Assembly (NCBI RefSeq): GCF_018732085.1 | Contig: NZ_CP076103.1 | Span: 2,542,001 to 2,606,000 of the forward strand | Length of the DNA: 64,000 nt | From: Lysobacter capsici | Lineage (GTDB): Bacteria > Pseudomonadota > Gammaproteobacteria > Xanthomonadales > Xanthomonadaceae | Direction: 5' to 3' | Part shown: one piece after another, positions 33,590 through 41,908 of the stretch | Numbering within the stretch: position 1 is the first letter of the stretch | How the letters are laid out: the number at the start of each line of letters is the position of its first letter | The notes under the pieces: model-generated | What the model saw: the letters and a program-made list of their open reading frames with translations, nothing else | Database searches by the model: none | Told to the model about the DNA's origin: nothing | Translations under genes and position numbers: made by a program

Positions 33590-35500
33590 ATGAGCTCATG
33601 GCGTGATCGTCTCAAAAGCGGACTGCCGCGCATGGCGGTGGTCGCGCACGATCTCGCGATGGTCTGGCTGGTCTGGCAGGCGCTGCACAAGCTGCGCTTC
33701 GGCATCACCGCCACGCCGCCGCCGCTGCCGCTGTGGTCGACCGAGATCGCCCTCGTCCTGCTCGCGCAGGGGCTGGTGTTCTGGCAGGTCGGCCTGTACC
33801 GCGGCCTGTGGCGCTTCGCCGGTGTTCCCGACCTTTGGAATATCTTCAAAGCCTGCATGCTCGGTTTGTTCGCGATCGTGCTCGGCTTGTTCCTGTACAA
33901 CCGCGTCGAACAGGTCCCGCGTACCGTGCTGGTGCTGTATCCGCTGGTGCTGATGGGCATGCTCGGCGCGCCGCGTCTGCTGTATCGCGCCTGGAAGGAC
34001 AGCCGGATCGACAGCGCCAACGCGGTGTCGGTGCGCATCCTGATCCTCGGCGCCGGCCGCGCCGGCGAGGCGCTGGTCCGCGATCTGCGCCGCTTCGGCA
34101 CCTATCACCCGGTCGGTTTCCTCGACGACGCCGCGCGCCTGCGCGGCAGCAAGGTGCAGGGCGTGCCGGTGCTGGGCCGGGTCGACGACGTGGCCGAGAT
34201 CGCCCGCGAGACCGCGGCCAAGCTGCTGGTGATCGCGATGCCGTCGGCCGACGCCAATGCGATGCAGCGCATCGTCATGGCCTGCGAACGCACCGGTGTG
34301 CCGTTCCGGATGGTGCCGCGCCTGCAGGACGTGCTCGAAGGCCGTTCGCTGCCGGGTGAGTTGAAGGAAGTCGCGATCGAGGATCTGCTCGGCCGTAAAC
34401 CCGTACTGCCGGATTGGAAAGCGATCCGTGGCTGGTTGGGCGCGCGGTCTGTCTTGGTCACCGGCGCCGGCGGCTCGATCGGTTCGGAGTTGTGCCGCCA
34501 GTGCGCGCGCCACGGCGCCGGCCGCATCGCCCTGATCGAAATCGACGAACTCGCCCTGGTCACCACCGAAACCGCGTTGCGCCGCGATTTCCCCGACGTC
34601 GAATTCATTCCGATCCTCGGCGACTGCGGCGACAAGGCCGTGATCGAATACGCGCTCAAGCTGGCCGAACCCGACGCCGCCTTCCACGCCGCCGCCTACA
34701 AGCAGGTGCCGCTGCTGGAAGCGCAACTGCGCGAAGCGGTGCGCAACAACGTGCTGGCGACCGAAACCGTCGCGCGCGCCTGCCGCGCCGCCGGCGTGGG
34801 CACCTTCGTGCTGATCTCCACCGACAAGGCGGTCGATCCGGTCAACGTGCTCGGCGCGACCAAGCGCCTGGCCGAGATGACCTGCACCTCGCTGGCCGAC
34901 CAGCGCAAGACCCGCTTCGTCACCGTGCGCTTCGGCAACGTGCTCGACTCGGCCGGCAGTGTGGTGCCGCTGTTCCGCGAACAGATCCGCAGCGGCGGCC
35001 CGGTCACGGTCACCGATCCGGAAGTCACCCGTTTCTTCATGACCATTCCCGAAGCCTGCCAGCTGATCCTGCAGGCCTCGGCGATCGGCACCCACGAGGC
35101 GATCTACACCCTCGACATGGGCGAGCCGGTGCCGATCCGCCTGCTCGCCGAGCAGATGATCCGCCTGGCCGGCAAGCAGCCCGGCCGCGACGTGGCGATC
35201 GTCTACACCGGCCTGCGCCCGGGCGAGAAGCTGCACGAGACGCTGTTCCACGCCGACGAGCGCTATCGCCCGACCGTGCATCCCAAGATCCTGCAGGCCG
35301 AGCCGCGCGACGTGTCGACCAGCGCGCTGGAGCACTCGCTGCAACAGCTGCGCGAAGCCTCGATCCGCTACGACCGCGATGCGCTCGCGGTGTTGCTGCG
35401 CATCGCCGTGCCGGAGTTCCACCCGGTGGGTGAACATCCCGATTACAAAGAGTCGGGTACTGTCGTCGCATTCCCCGCCCGTAACGCCAGGAAGATTTGA
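33590..35500 (+). CDS. WbpM/CapD-like nucleotide-sugar 4,6-dehydratase (membrane)
   Basis: Makes a 4-keto-6-deoxy UDP-sugar for surface polysaccharide. The 636-residue protein has four N-terminal membrane helices (about residues 10-125), a first Rossmann-like domain (LILGAGRAGEALVRDLRRF, about 147-165) and the catalytic SDR domain with GAGGSIGSELCRQ (about 288-300) and STDKAVDPVNVLGATKR (about 410-426, core TDKAVDPVNVLGATKR). At the position that is Tyr in FlaA1 and Met in WbpM, this protein has Leu (about residue 421). The stop overlaps the galU start by 1 bp, implying coupling. Confidence 0.92.
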   Translation: MSSWRDRLKSGLPRMAVVAHDLAMVWLVWQALHKLRFGITATPPPLPLWSTEIALVLLAQGLVFWQVGLYRGLWRFAGVPDLWNIFKACMLGLFAIVLGLFLYNRVEQVPRTVLVLYPLVLMGMLGAPRLLYRAWKDSRIDSANAVSVRILILGAGRAGEALVRDLRRFGTYHPVGFLDDAARLRGSKVQGVPVLGRVDDVAEIARETAAKLLVIAMPSADANAMQRIVMACERTGVPFRMVPRLQDVLEGRSLPGELKEVAIEDLLGRKPVLPDWKAIRGWLGARSVLVTGAGGSIGSELCRQCARHGAGRIALIEIDELALVTTETALRRDFPDVEFIPILGDCGDKAVIEYALKLAEPDAAFHAAAYKQVPLLEAQLREAVRNNVLATETVARACRAAGVGTFVLISTDKAVDPVNVLGATKRLAEMTCTSLADQRKTRFVTVRFGNVLDSAGSVVPLFREQIRSGGPVTVTDPEVTRFFMTIPEACQLILQASAIGTHEAIYTLDMGEPVPIRLLAEQMIRLAGKQPGRDVAIVYTGLRPGEKLHETLFHADERYRPTVHPKILQAEPRDVSTSALEHSLQQLREASIRYDRDALAVLLRIAVPEFHPVGEHPDYKESGTVVAFPARNARKI

Positions 35501-36399
35501 TGCCGCCACGTATCCGCAAGGCCGTCTTCCCGGTTGCCGGTCTGGGCACCCGCTTTCTCCCCGCGACCAAGACCGTTCCCAAGGAAATGCTGCCGATCAT
35601 CGATCGGCCGCTGATCCAGTACGCGGTCGATGAGGCCATCGAAGCCGGGTGCGACACCCTGGTGTTCATCACCAATCGCTACAAGCACGCGGTCGCCGAT
35701 TACTTCGACAAGGCCTACGAGCTGGAACAAAAGCTCGAACGCTCCGGCAAGCTGGAACAGCTCGAACTGATCCGCAACGTGCTGCCGCCGGGCGTGCGCG
35801 CGGTGTTCGTGACCCAGGCCGAAGCGCTCGGTCTGGGCCATGCGGTGCTGTGCGCCAAGGACGTGATCGGCAACGAACCGTTCGCGGTGCTGCTGCCCGA
35901 CGACGTGATCTGGAACCGCGGCCCCGGTGCGCTCAAGCAGATGGCCGACGCGGCCGAAACCACCGGCGCCAGCGTGATCGCGGTGCAGGACGTTCCGCGC
36001 TCGCAGACCGCCAGTTACGGCATCGTCGCGACCGACGGCTTCGATGCGCGCCAAGGCCGCATCCGCGCGATCGTCGAGAAACCCGCGCCGGACGTCGCGC
36101 CGAGCAATCTGGCCGTGGTCGGCCGCTACGTGCTCAATCCGGGCATTTTCGAACTGCTGGAAACGACCACGCCGGGCGCCGGTGGCGAGATCCAGCTGAC
36201 CGATGCGATCGCGACCCTGCTCGAACGCGAAACCGTCAACGCGTATCGGTTCCAGGGCACCCGCTTCGACTGCGGCACCCACCTGGGGCTGATCGAGGCG
36301 ACCATCCGCTATGCGCTCGATCACGAAAAGCTCAGCGATGCGGCCCGCCAGTTGATGCAGAACGCGTTGAACGAACTGGGCGTGGAAGACCTGGCCTGA
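35500..36399 (+). CDS. galU: UTP-glucose-1-phosphate uridylyltransferase
   Basis: Makes UDP-glucose from UTP and glucose-1-phosphate for LPS, exopolysaccharide and glycolipid synthesis. The 299-residue protein has the nucleotide-binding signature GLGTRFLPATKTVPKEMLPI (about residues 12-31), QAEALGLGHAVLCA (about 106-119), the FAVLLPDDV metal-binding Asp and the VEKP motif. Length is typical. The ATG at 35500 overlaps the dehydratase stop (TGATG); an in-frame TTG one codon earlier is a weaker option. Last gene of the lapA-to-galU unit. Confidence 0.96.
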   Translation: MPPRIRKAVFPVAGLGTRFLPATKTVPKEMLPIIDRPLIQYAVDEAIEAGCDTLVFITNRYKHAVADYFDKAYELEQKLERSGKLEQLELIRNVLPPGVRAVFVTQAEALGLGHAVLCAKDVIGNEPFAVLLPDDVIWNRGPGALKQMADAAETTGASVIAVQDVPRSQTASYGIVATDGFDARQGRIRAIVEKPAPDVAPSNLAVVGRYVLNPGIFELLETTTPGAGGEIQLTDAIATLLERETVNAYRFQGTRFDCGTHLGLIEATIRYALDHEKLSDAARQLMQNALNELGVEDLA

Positions 36400-36477
36400 G
36401 GTCGGACGCTACGCGGAGAATCGGGTAACGCCCGGGCCTCGCCATCGTGTTCGCTGGTCTCGGCTGAGCCAGTCGGC

Positions 36478-36918
36478 TCAGTTCAACCACAGCCATACCG
36501 CCAACGCCGCCGCGACCAACAGTCCGGCGGCGTTCTGCGCTAGACGGCCCAGCCGTTCGCTGCGCCGCGACCAGTCGAGTGCGGCGCGTTCGCGCAGCAC
36601 GCTCACATCGCGATAGGTCTTCCAGTCGCGCGGCGGAAACCGGCCTTGCGCGCGCGCGGCCCGGCCCAGTCGGCGCAGGCCGCGACCCCATCCCAGCAAG
36701 GGCAACACCGGCGCCAGCAGCATCAGCACGATCGCCCGGGCCAACCAGCGCCGCGCGTGTTCGGGCGGGCCGGCGACGATCTGGCCGCGCACCGTCAGCA
36801 GCCACTCGTGCCAATGCCACAGGCCGATCGCGCAGACCAGCACGGTCGCGGCGAGCAGCCACAGGCTGCGTCTGCGGTAGGCTAGGTCGGCGCGGTGGAT
36901 TTCGCAGCTTGGCTGCAT
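36478..36918 (-). CDS. Small membrane protein, unknown
   Basis: A 146-residue protein with about three hydrophobic segments (about residues 17-37, 62-80 and the C-terminal 130-146) separated by strongly basic, Arg-rich loops (GRGLRRLGRAARAQGRF). I recognise no family. The ATG at 36918 gives a sensible start (MQPSCEIHR); the frame extends upstream into the divergent gene's leader without coding character. It faces galU (convergent) and shares a 100-bp divergent promoter region with the FAD oxidase at 37019. Confidence 0.65.
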   Translation of the reverse strand: MQPSCEIHRADLAYRRRSLWLLAATVLVCAIGLWHWHEWLLTVRGQIVAGPPEHARRWLARAIVLMLLAPVLPLLGWGRGLRRLGRAARAQGRFPPRDWKTYRDVSVLRERAALDWSRRSERLGRLAQNAAGLLVAAALAVWLWLN

Positions 36919-37018
36919 GGTTCGCTGCGATCGTTCAAGGCAGGTGGTCGGCGTCGGCGCGGCGGGTCCGCGCATTGCACGCGCTCGGCCGCCCTCATCA
37001 AACCGCTGCGCTTCGTCC

Positions 37019-38314
37019 ATGTCCATACCCGCCGAAAATTACTATCGCGCCAGCCTCGAACACCGCCCGCAATGGCCGATGTTGGAGGGCCGGGCGCAGA
37101 CCCGCGTGTGCGTGATCGGCGGCGGCTTCGCCGGCCTCAACACCGCGCTCGGCCTGGCCGAGCGCGGGCTGTCCGATGTGCTGCTGCTCGACGCGCAGCA
37201 GATCGGCTTCGGCGCGTCCGGGCGCAACGGCGGGTTCGTGTTCGGCGGTTTCTCGCGCGGCGAGGATGCGTTGCTGCGCGAACTGGGGCCGCAACGCGCG
37301 CGCGCGCTGTACGCGGGCACGACCGATGCGGTCGAACTGATCCGCAGCCGCATCCATCGCCACGCCATCGAATGCGATGCGGTCCAGGCGGGGATCATCT
37401 GGGCCAACTGGTTCCGCGATCCGCAGGTGCTGCGCTCGCGCCAGCAGTTGCTCGCCGAGCATTTTGGGGTCAACTGGCAGTGGTGGTCGCGCGAGCGCGT
37501 GCGCGAACGGGTGCGCAGCGAGCGTTATCACGAGGCCTTGTTCGAACCGCAGGCGCTGCATTTTCATCCGTTGAAGTACGCGCACGGCCTGGCGGCGCTG
37601 GCCGCGCGCCTGGGCGTACGCGTGCACGAGCGCAGCCCGGCGCTCGCGCTGGAGCGCGACGGCGCCGGCTGGCGGGTGCGCACCGAACATGGCGAGATTC
37701 ATGCCGAGCAGGTGGTGCTGGCCTGCGGCGGGTATCTGGCCGGGCTGCGGCGCCGGGTCGACGCGGCGGTGATGCCGATCGCGACCTATGTGATGGTGAC
37801 CGAGCCGCTCGGCGCGCGCTTGCACGAAGCCCTGCATACCAACGCGGCGGTTTACGACACCCGTTTCGCCTTCGACTATTATCGGCCGCTGCCCGATACG
37901 CGCCTGCTGTGGGGCGGCCGCATCTCGGTGCGCGATCGCTCGCCGGGCGAGGTAAAGCGGCTGCTGTATCGCGATCTGCTCAAGGTGTTTCCGCAACTGG
38001 GCGGCGCGCGCATCGATTACGCCTGGTCGGGATTGATGAGTTACGCGCGGCACCAGATGCCGCAGATCGGCCAGGTCGAGCCCGGCCTGTGGCTGGCGCA
38101 GGCGTTCGGCGGACACGGCGTCGCGCCGACCACCTTCGCCGGCGAACTGCTCGCCTCGGCGATCGCCGAGGGCGATGAGCGCTGGCGCGAGCTGTCCGAT
38201 TACGGCTTGGTCTCGGCGATGAAACCCGCCGGTCTGCTGGCGGCGCAGCTGAGTTACAGCTGGGCGCAATGGAAGGACGCGTGGAAAGACATGAGCGAAG
38301 GAATCAGACGATGA
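37019..38314 (+). CDS. FAD-dependent amine oxidoreductase (PuuB/DAO-like)
   Basis: A 431-residue flavoprotein of the glycine-oxidase/D-amino-acid-dehydrogenase fold, most like gamma-glutamylputrescine oxidase. The dinucleotide-binding motif VCVIGGGFAGLNTALGLAERG (core GGGFAGLNTA, about residues 27-36) is followed by FGASGRNGGFVFGGFSRGE, the flavin-near motif characteristic of PuuB-like enzymes, and a C-terminal FGGHGVAPTTFAGELLA that closes over the FAD. The substrate is unproven. The ATG at 37019 was chosen because it sits at the normal distance before the Rossmann motif. Its stop overlaps the next gene by 4 bp (ATGA). Confidence 0.85.
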   Translation: MSIPAENYYRASLEHRPQWPMLEGRAQTRVCVIGGGFAGLNTALGLAERGLSDVLLLDAQQIGFGASGRNGGFVFGGFSRGEDALLRELGPQRARALYAGTTDAVELIRSRIHRHAIECDAVQAGIIWANWFRDPQVLRSRQQLLAEHFGVNWQWWSRERVRERVRSERYHEALFEPQALHFHPLKYAHGLAALAARLGVRVHERSPALALERDGAGWRVRTEHGEIHAEQVVLACGGYLAGLRRRVDAAVMPIATYVMVTEPLGARLHEALHTNAAVYDTRFAFDYYRPLPDTRLLWGGRISVRDRSPGEVKRLLYRDLLKVFPQLGGARIDYAWSGLMSYARHQMPQIGQVEPGLWLAQAFGGHGVAPTTFAGELLASAIAEGDERWRELSDYGLVSAMKPAGLLAAQLSYSWAQWKDAWKDMSEGIRR

Positions 38315-38667
38315 GCCAGGCACCCCCGGAACCCACCGCGACGATCGAGTGGAGCGATTTCGAAAAAGTCGTGCTCTGCGCCGGCACCGTGACCCAGGTC
38401 GAGGAGTTTCCGCAGGCGCGCAAGCCGGCGTGGAAACTGTGGGTCGATTTCGGCCCGTACGGCATCCGCAAGACCAGCGCGCAGATCCGCCATCTGTACG
38501 CCGCCGAAGATCTGGTCGGGCGCCAGATCGTCGGGGTGATCAATTTCCCGCCCAAGCAGATCGGGCCGTTCGTGTCGGAGTTCCTGCTGACCGGCTTTCC
38601 GACCGACGAGGGCGTGGTCATCACCACGATCGAGCGGCCAGTGGCGAACGGCACCCGGATGGCCTGA
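38311..38667 (+). CDS. CsaA-like tRNA-binding protein
   Basis: A 118-residue OB-fold protein with the tRNA_bind domain found in CsaA and at the ends of Met- and Phe-tRNA synthetases (VVLCAGTVTQVEEFPQARKP, about residues 19-38, core GTVTQVEEFPQARKP; QIVGVINFPPKQIGPFVSE, about 74-92). CsaA has been described as a secretion-linked chaperone in Bacillus; free-standing forms bind tRNA-like RNA. The start overlaps the FAD oxidase stop as ATGA, which implies translational coupling; the frame upstream of it is inside the oxidase gene. Followed by a GC-rich hairpin (38675-38697). Confidence 0.88.
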   Translation: MSQAPPEPTATIEWSDFEKVVLCAGTVTQVEEFPQARKPAWKLWVDFGPYGIRKTSAQIRHLYAAEDLVGRQIVGVINFPPKQIGPFVSEFLLTGFPTDEGVVITTIERPVANGTRMA

Positions 38668-38674
38668 GCCACCA

Positions 38675-38733
38675 ACCGCCGGGGTCGAACCCGGCGGGCA
38701 GGGCGGGGCAGATTAAGTAAATTTAATCCCGCC
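38675..38733. repeat. GC hairpin followed by AT-rich palindrome
   Basis: CCGCCGGGG/ACCCGGCGG (about 38675-38696, TCGA loop) just after the CsaA-like gene, then GGCGGG-GCA-GATTAA-GTAAAT-TTAATC-CCGCC (about 38702-38732). The second is a bulged palindrome with a strikingly AT-rich centre in very GC-rich DNA, 80 bp before the small secreted-protein gene. Either could be a terminator; the second could also be an operator. Confidence 0.55.
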
Positions 38734-38811
38734 AACACACAGCGGCGGCATCGGGATTGCTAGCATCGCGCTGCGATCGACCTTGCGGTCGCGTTCTCGG
38801 GAGACCTCGCC

Positions 38812-39105
38812 ATGCGCCGTACGCTCGCCGTTTCGCTCGCCACCGTCCTGCTGTCCCTGAGCCTGGGCGCGATCGCCGCGCCGCAGCCCGCTCCCGCCAC
38901 CCAGCCGACGCCGACGACCAAGCCGACCCCGGCCCCGATGCCGTCCGCCAAGCCCGCCGCCGCGCCCACGCCGAAGGCCGCGCCCGCCAAGGCCGCCACC
39001 GAACGTTGCCGCGATGACAAGGGCAAGTTCATCGCCTGCGCGAAGAAGGCCGAGACCAAGCGTTGCCGCGATGCCAAGGGCAAGTTCACGGCCTGCCCGA
39101 AGTAA
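38812..39105 (+). CDS. Small secreted protein with duplicated RCRDxKGKFxxC motif
   Basis: A 97-residue exported protein: signal peptide (residues 1-22, GAIAA-P), a Pro/Ala/Thr/Lys-rich linker (about 23-64), then two near-identical 13-residue repeats, ERCRDDKGKFIACAKK and KRCRDAKGKFTACPK (about 66-97). Each repeat has two cysteines 10 residues apart with a KGKF core, likely one disulfide each. A good ribosome site (GGGAGA) precedes the ATG and an intrinsic terminator follows, so it is a real monocistronic gene. No family name or function can be given; a wall- or polyanion-binding role for the basic tail is speculation. Confidence 0.8.
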   Translation: MRRTLAVSLATVLLSLSLGAIAAPQPAPATQPTPTTKPTPAPMPSAKPAAAPTPKAAPAKAATERCRDDKGKFIACAKKAETKRCRDAKGKFTACPK

Positions 39106-39115
39106 GCTTTCACGG

Positions 39116-39153
39116 CCGGGTCCGTGCGCTTGCGCGCGGGCCCGGTAGTTTTG
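39116..39153 (+). terminator. Intrinsic terminator after the KGKF-repeat gene
   Basis: A stem of about 13 pairs (CCGGGTCCGTGCG with CGCGCGGGCCCGG, including G-U pairs) ends in TAGTTTTG. It begins 11 bp after the stop codon. Confidence 0.7.
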
Positions 39154-39300
39154 CTTCACCGGACCGCGCTCCACGACAGCCGCGCTTTCACGACAGCGAC
39201 GATCCGCGCGGCACGGCCGCGCCTGATCGTCGTGCGCGCGCATCCGCGCCAACTTCTGCGTAAGCGATGCTTGCTGGATTCCTCGCCGATTCGGCCCGGA

Positions 39301-40035
39301 TCAGAACAGCCCTGGAATGAGCCACCAACTGCGCCGCTTGTATTCCGGCCACTGCGGATAGCGCGACATGCTCGCTTCCTTCATCGCCATGTTGACCGCG
39401 AACAGGCCCAGCCAGACCCAGGCCAGCACCACCACCGGCAGCCAATGCCAGACCATCAGCGCGAAGCTGCCGTAGATCATGATCTCGCCCAGATAGTTCG
39501 GATGGCGCACGTAGCGGAACATGCCGTCGGTGATCAGGCCGCCGCGCAGGCGCAAGGTGAAATATTTCTGCGCGTCGGCGGCGATCATGATCGCGCAGCC
39601 GAGAATGCACAGACTGATGCACAGACAAAACCAGGCCGCGTCGGGCAGCGGATAGTCCGGTTGCGACGCGCCTGAAATCAGCAACCACCCGAACACCCAG
39701 TACCAGGCCAGCACGCTTGCGAACGCGTTGATCCCGCCGCCGATCGTCACCTTGACCTGCCAGCTCGGATCGGGAAACGCCAGGTCCTTGATGATCCAGA
39801 CCAGGCCGTAGCTGCCGTGCATCGCCAGATAGATCCACGCCGCCGTCGAGGTGTTGTGGTACCAGGCGATCAACGCGCCGAGAAACACGAAGGTGCCGGC
39901 CTTCTGGAAATTGACCACCCAGGCGAGTTTCCAGGGCCGCGGGCCACCGAGGAAATCCTGCGACAGGTAGGTGGTCAGGCGTCGCATCGCGACGGCCCAG
40001 GCGGGCGCTGCGGTGGGCACGGCCGATTGGCTCAT
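39301..40035 (-). CDS. DUF1295/isoprenylcysteine methyltransferase-like membrane protein
   Basis: A 244-residue membrane protein with about six helices. The C-terminal region carries TDGMFRYVRHPNYLGEIMIY (about residues 165-184, core FRYVRHPNYLGE), shared by ICMT-type methyltransferases, steroid 5-alpha-reductase-like and DUF1295 proteins, where it binds the nucleotide cofactor or SAM. Which reaction it performs is not clear. The ATG at 40035 was chosen over an upstream start that adds 14 unconserved residues. Convergent with the KGKF-repeat gene. Confidence 0.8.
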   Translation of the reverse strand: MSQSAVPTAAPAWAVAMRRLTTYLSQDFLGGPRPWKLAWVVNFQKAGTFVFLGALIAWYHNTSTAAWIYLAMHGSYGLVWIIKDLAFPDPSWQVKVTIGGGINAFASVLAWYWVFGWLLISGASQPDYPLPDAAWFCLCISLCILGCAIMIAADAQKYFTLRLRGGLITDGMFRYVRHPNYLGEIMIYGSFALMVWHWLPVVVLAWVWLGLFAVNMAMKEASMSRYPQWPEYKRRSWWLIPGLF

Positions 40036-40134
40036 ACGGGCGCTTCTCCGAACGGCATCAGTGCGAGTGCGGAACATCCCATCACGACGCCTGCATCGAG
40101 CAAGCGGCGGATGCGGCCGCAGGTGCGTCGCGGA

Positions 40135-40527
40135 TCACCGCTGTCGTTCGTATTCGCGTCGCTCCAGCCAGACCAGCACGGTGCGGACGATCGAGATCAA
40201 CAGCATCAAGTGGAACAGCACGCTCCACACCAGGCAGGACCCTATGCCTTTGGCGCTCAGGATTTTGTCCTCGCCGTACAGATCGACGAAGCCCGACCAT
40301 AGCGCAGCCGCAAGCACCACCGGTCCAAGCAACGACGCCAGCTCCCAACGCAGGAAGCTGGCGCCCAGGCTGGCGAAGATGCCGAACCAGGCCATCGTCG
40401 CACCGGGGCCGCCGCCGAGCAGCAGCAAGCCCATCACGCCCATCCCGTGCCCGGCGAATACGGGCACGGTGCAATAAGCCAGGATCAACGCAACGGCCAC
40501 AGCGAACGCGCCGGGTTTGAAGGTCAT
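40135..40527 (-). CDS. Small inner-membrane protein, unknown
   Basis: A 130-residue protein with about four hydrophobic segments (about residues 8-26, 31-50, 65-80 and 98-118) and a charged C terminus (WLERREYERQR). No family recognised. The ATG at 40527 has GGGAGG eight bases upstream; the GTG two codons earlier would sit too close to it. It lies between the thiolase gene (43 bp upstream on the same strand) and the DUF1295 gene. Confidence 0.7.
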   Translation of the reverse strand: MTFKPGAFAVAVALILAYCTVPVFAGHGMGVMGLLLLGGGPGATMAWFGIFASLGASFLRWELASLLGPVVLAAALWSGFVDLYGEDKILSAKGIGSCLVWSVLFHLMLLISIVRTVLVWLERREYERQR

Positions 40528-40570
40528 GGCCACGGCCTCCCTGGCCGTTGCGTGATCGGATGGCGTGAGC

Positions 40571-41776
40571 TTACAGCGACTCGAACACGCCCGCCGCGCC
40601 CATGCCGGTGCCGATGCACATCGTCACCAGGCCGTACTTCTGCTTACGGCGTTGCAGACCATGCACGATCGTCGCGGTGCGGATCGCGCCGGTCGCACCG
40701 AGCGGGTGGCCCAGCGCGATCGCGCCGCCGAGCGGGTTGACCTTGGACGGGTCGAGTTCGCTGTCGCGGATCACCGCCAGCGCCTGCGCGGCGAAGGCTT
40801 CGTTGAGTTCGATCCAGTCGATCTGGTCCTTGGTCAGGCCGGCCTGCTTGAGCGCCTTGGGAATCGCCGCGATCGGGCCGATGCCCATCACTTCCGGACG
40901 CACGCCGGCGACCGAGAAGCTGACGAAACGCGCGAGCGGGGTCAGGCCGTAGTCCTTGACCGCCTGGCCAGAGGCCAGCAACACGGCGGCGGCGCCGTCG
41001 CTCATCTGCGAGCTGGTGCCGGCGGTGACGCTGCCGCCGAACTGGCCGTTGCGGAACACCGGCTTGAGCTTGGCCAGCGCTTCCAGCGACGCATCCGGAC
41101 GCGGGCCTTCGTCGAGTTCGACCAGGGTCTTGCGCAGCTTGATCAGGTTGCCGGACAGATCGGGCTGGTGCGAGATCACTTCGTACGGGCTGATTTCGCT
41201 CTTGAACTCGCCAGCCTGCTGCGCGGCGATGGCCTTCTGGTGCGAAGCCAGCGCGAACGCATCCTGATCCTCGCGCGAGATCTTCCATTCCTCGGCGACC
41301 TTCTCGGCGGTGATACCCATGCCGTAGGCGATGGCGACGTGGTCGTCGTTGAACACCGACGGCGACAGCGCGACCTTGTTGCCCATCATCGGCACCATCG
41401 ACATCGACTCGGTGCCGCCGGCCAGCATCAGGTCGGAATTGCCCAGGCGGATCTCGTTGGCCGCCAGCGCCACGGCCTGCAGGCCCGACGAACAGAAGCG
41501 GTTGATGGTCTGCGCGGCGATGGTGTTCGGCAGGCCGGCCAGCAGCACGCCGATGCGCGCCACGTTCATGCCTTGCTCGCCCTCGGGCATGGCGCAGCCG
41601 ATGATCGCGTCGTCGATGCGGTTGACGTCGATGCCCGGCGCCTGCGCGATGACCGACTTGAGCACATGCGCGAGCATGTCGTCGGGACGGGTATTGCGGA
41701 ACACGCCGCGCGGGGCCTTGCCGACCGGGGTGCGGGTGGCGGCGACGATATAAGCTTCTTGAACTTGCTTGCTCAT
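40571..41776 (-). CDS. Acetyl-CoA C-acyltransferase (thiolase)
   Basis: Last step of beta-oxidation: cleaves 3-ketoacyl-CoA with CoA to acetyl-CoA and a shortened acyl-CoA. The 401-residue thiolase has the acyl-accepting Cys in NRFCSSGLQA (about residue 93), the GGAIALGHPLGATGA His motif (about 350) and the final deprotonating Cys in CIGTGMGAAG (about 387). The ATG at 41776 has TTGGAGAA upstream. It lies 132 bp after the FadN-like gene on the same strand, giving a FadN/FadA-type degradation pair under the PsrA-like regulator. Confidence 0.92.
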   Translation of the reverse strand: MSKQVQEAYIVAATRTPVGKAPRGVFRNTRPDDMLAHVLKSVIAQAPGIDVNRIDDAIIGCAMPEGEQGMNVARIGVLLAGLPNTIAAQTINRFCSSGLQAVALAANEIRLGNSDLMLAGGTESMSMVPMMGNKVALSPSVFNDDHVAIAYGMGITAEKVAEEWKISREDQDAFALASHQKAIAAQQAGEFKSEISPYEVISHQPDLSGNLIKLRKTLVELDEGPRPDASLEALAKLKPVFRNGQFGGSVTAGTSSQMSDGAAAVLLASGQAVKDYGLTPLARFVSFSVAGVRPEVMGIGPIAAIPKALKQAGLTKDQIDWIELNEAFAAQALAVIRDSELDPSKVNPLGGAIALGHPLGATGAIRTATIVHGLQRRKQKYGLVTMCIGTGMGAAGVFESL

Positions 41777-41790
41777 TAGATTCTCCAAGG

Positions 41791-41902
41791 GCGGGAATCG
41801 GGAATCGGGAATCGGGAGTCGTAAGAGCCTGCGCTCATCGATTCCCGCCCGATCGCCGTATCCCGCTTTAACGATTCTCGATTCTCAATTCCCGATTCCC
41901 GC
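41791..41902. repeat. Inverted pair of GGGAATC heptamer arrays (copy 1)
   Basis: The array GCGGGAATCGGGAATCGGGA at 41791-41820 faces its reverse complement (ATTCTCGATTCTCAATTCCC...) at about 41869-41902, between the thiolase and fadN-like genes. The same design recurs at 45181-45372, 50971-51326 and 63201-63272. Confidence 0.75.
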
Positions 41903-41908
41903 CTGCGC

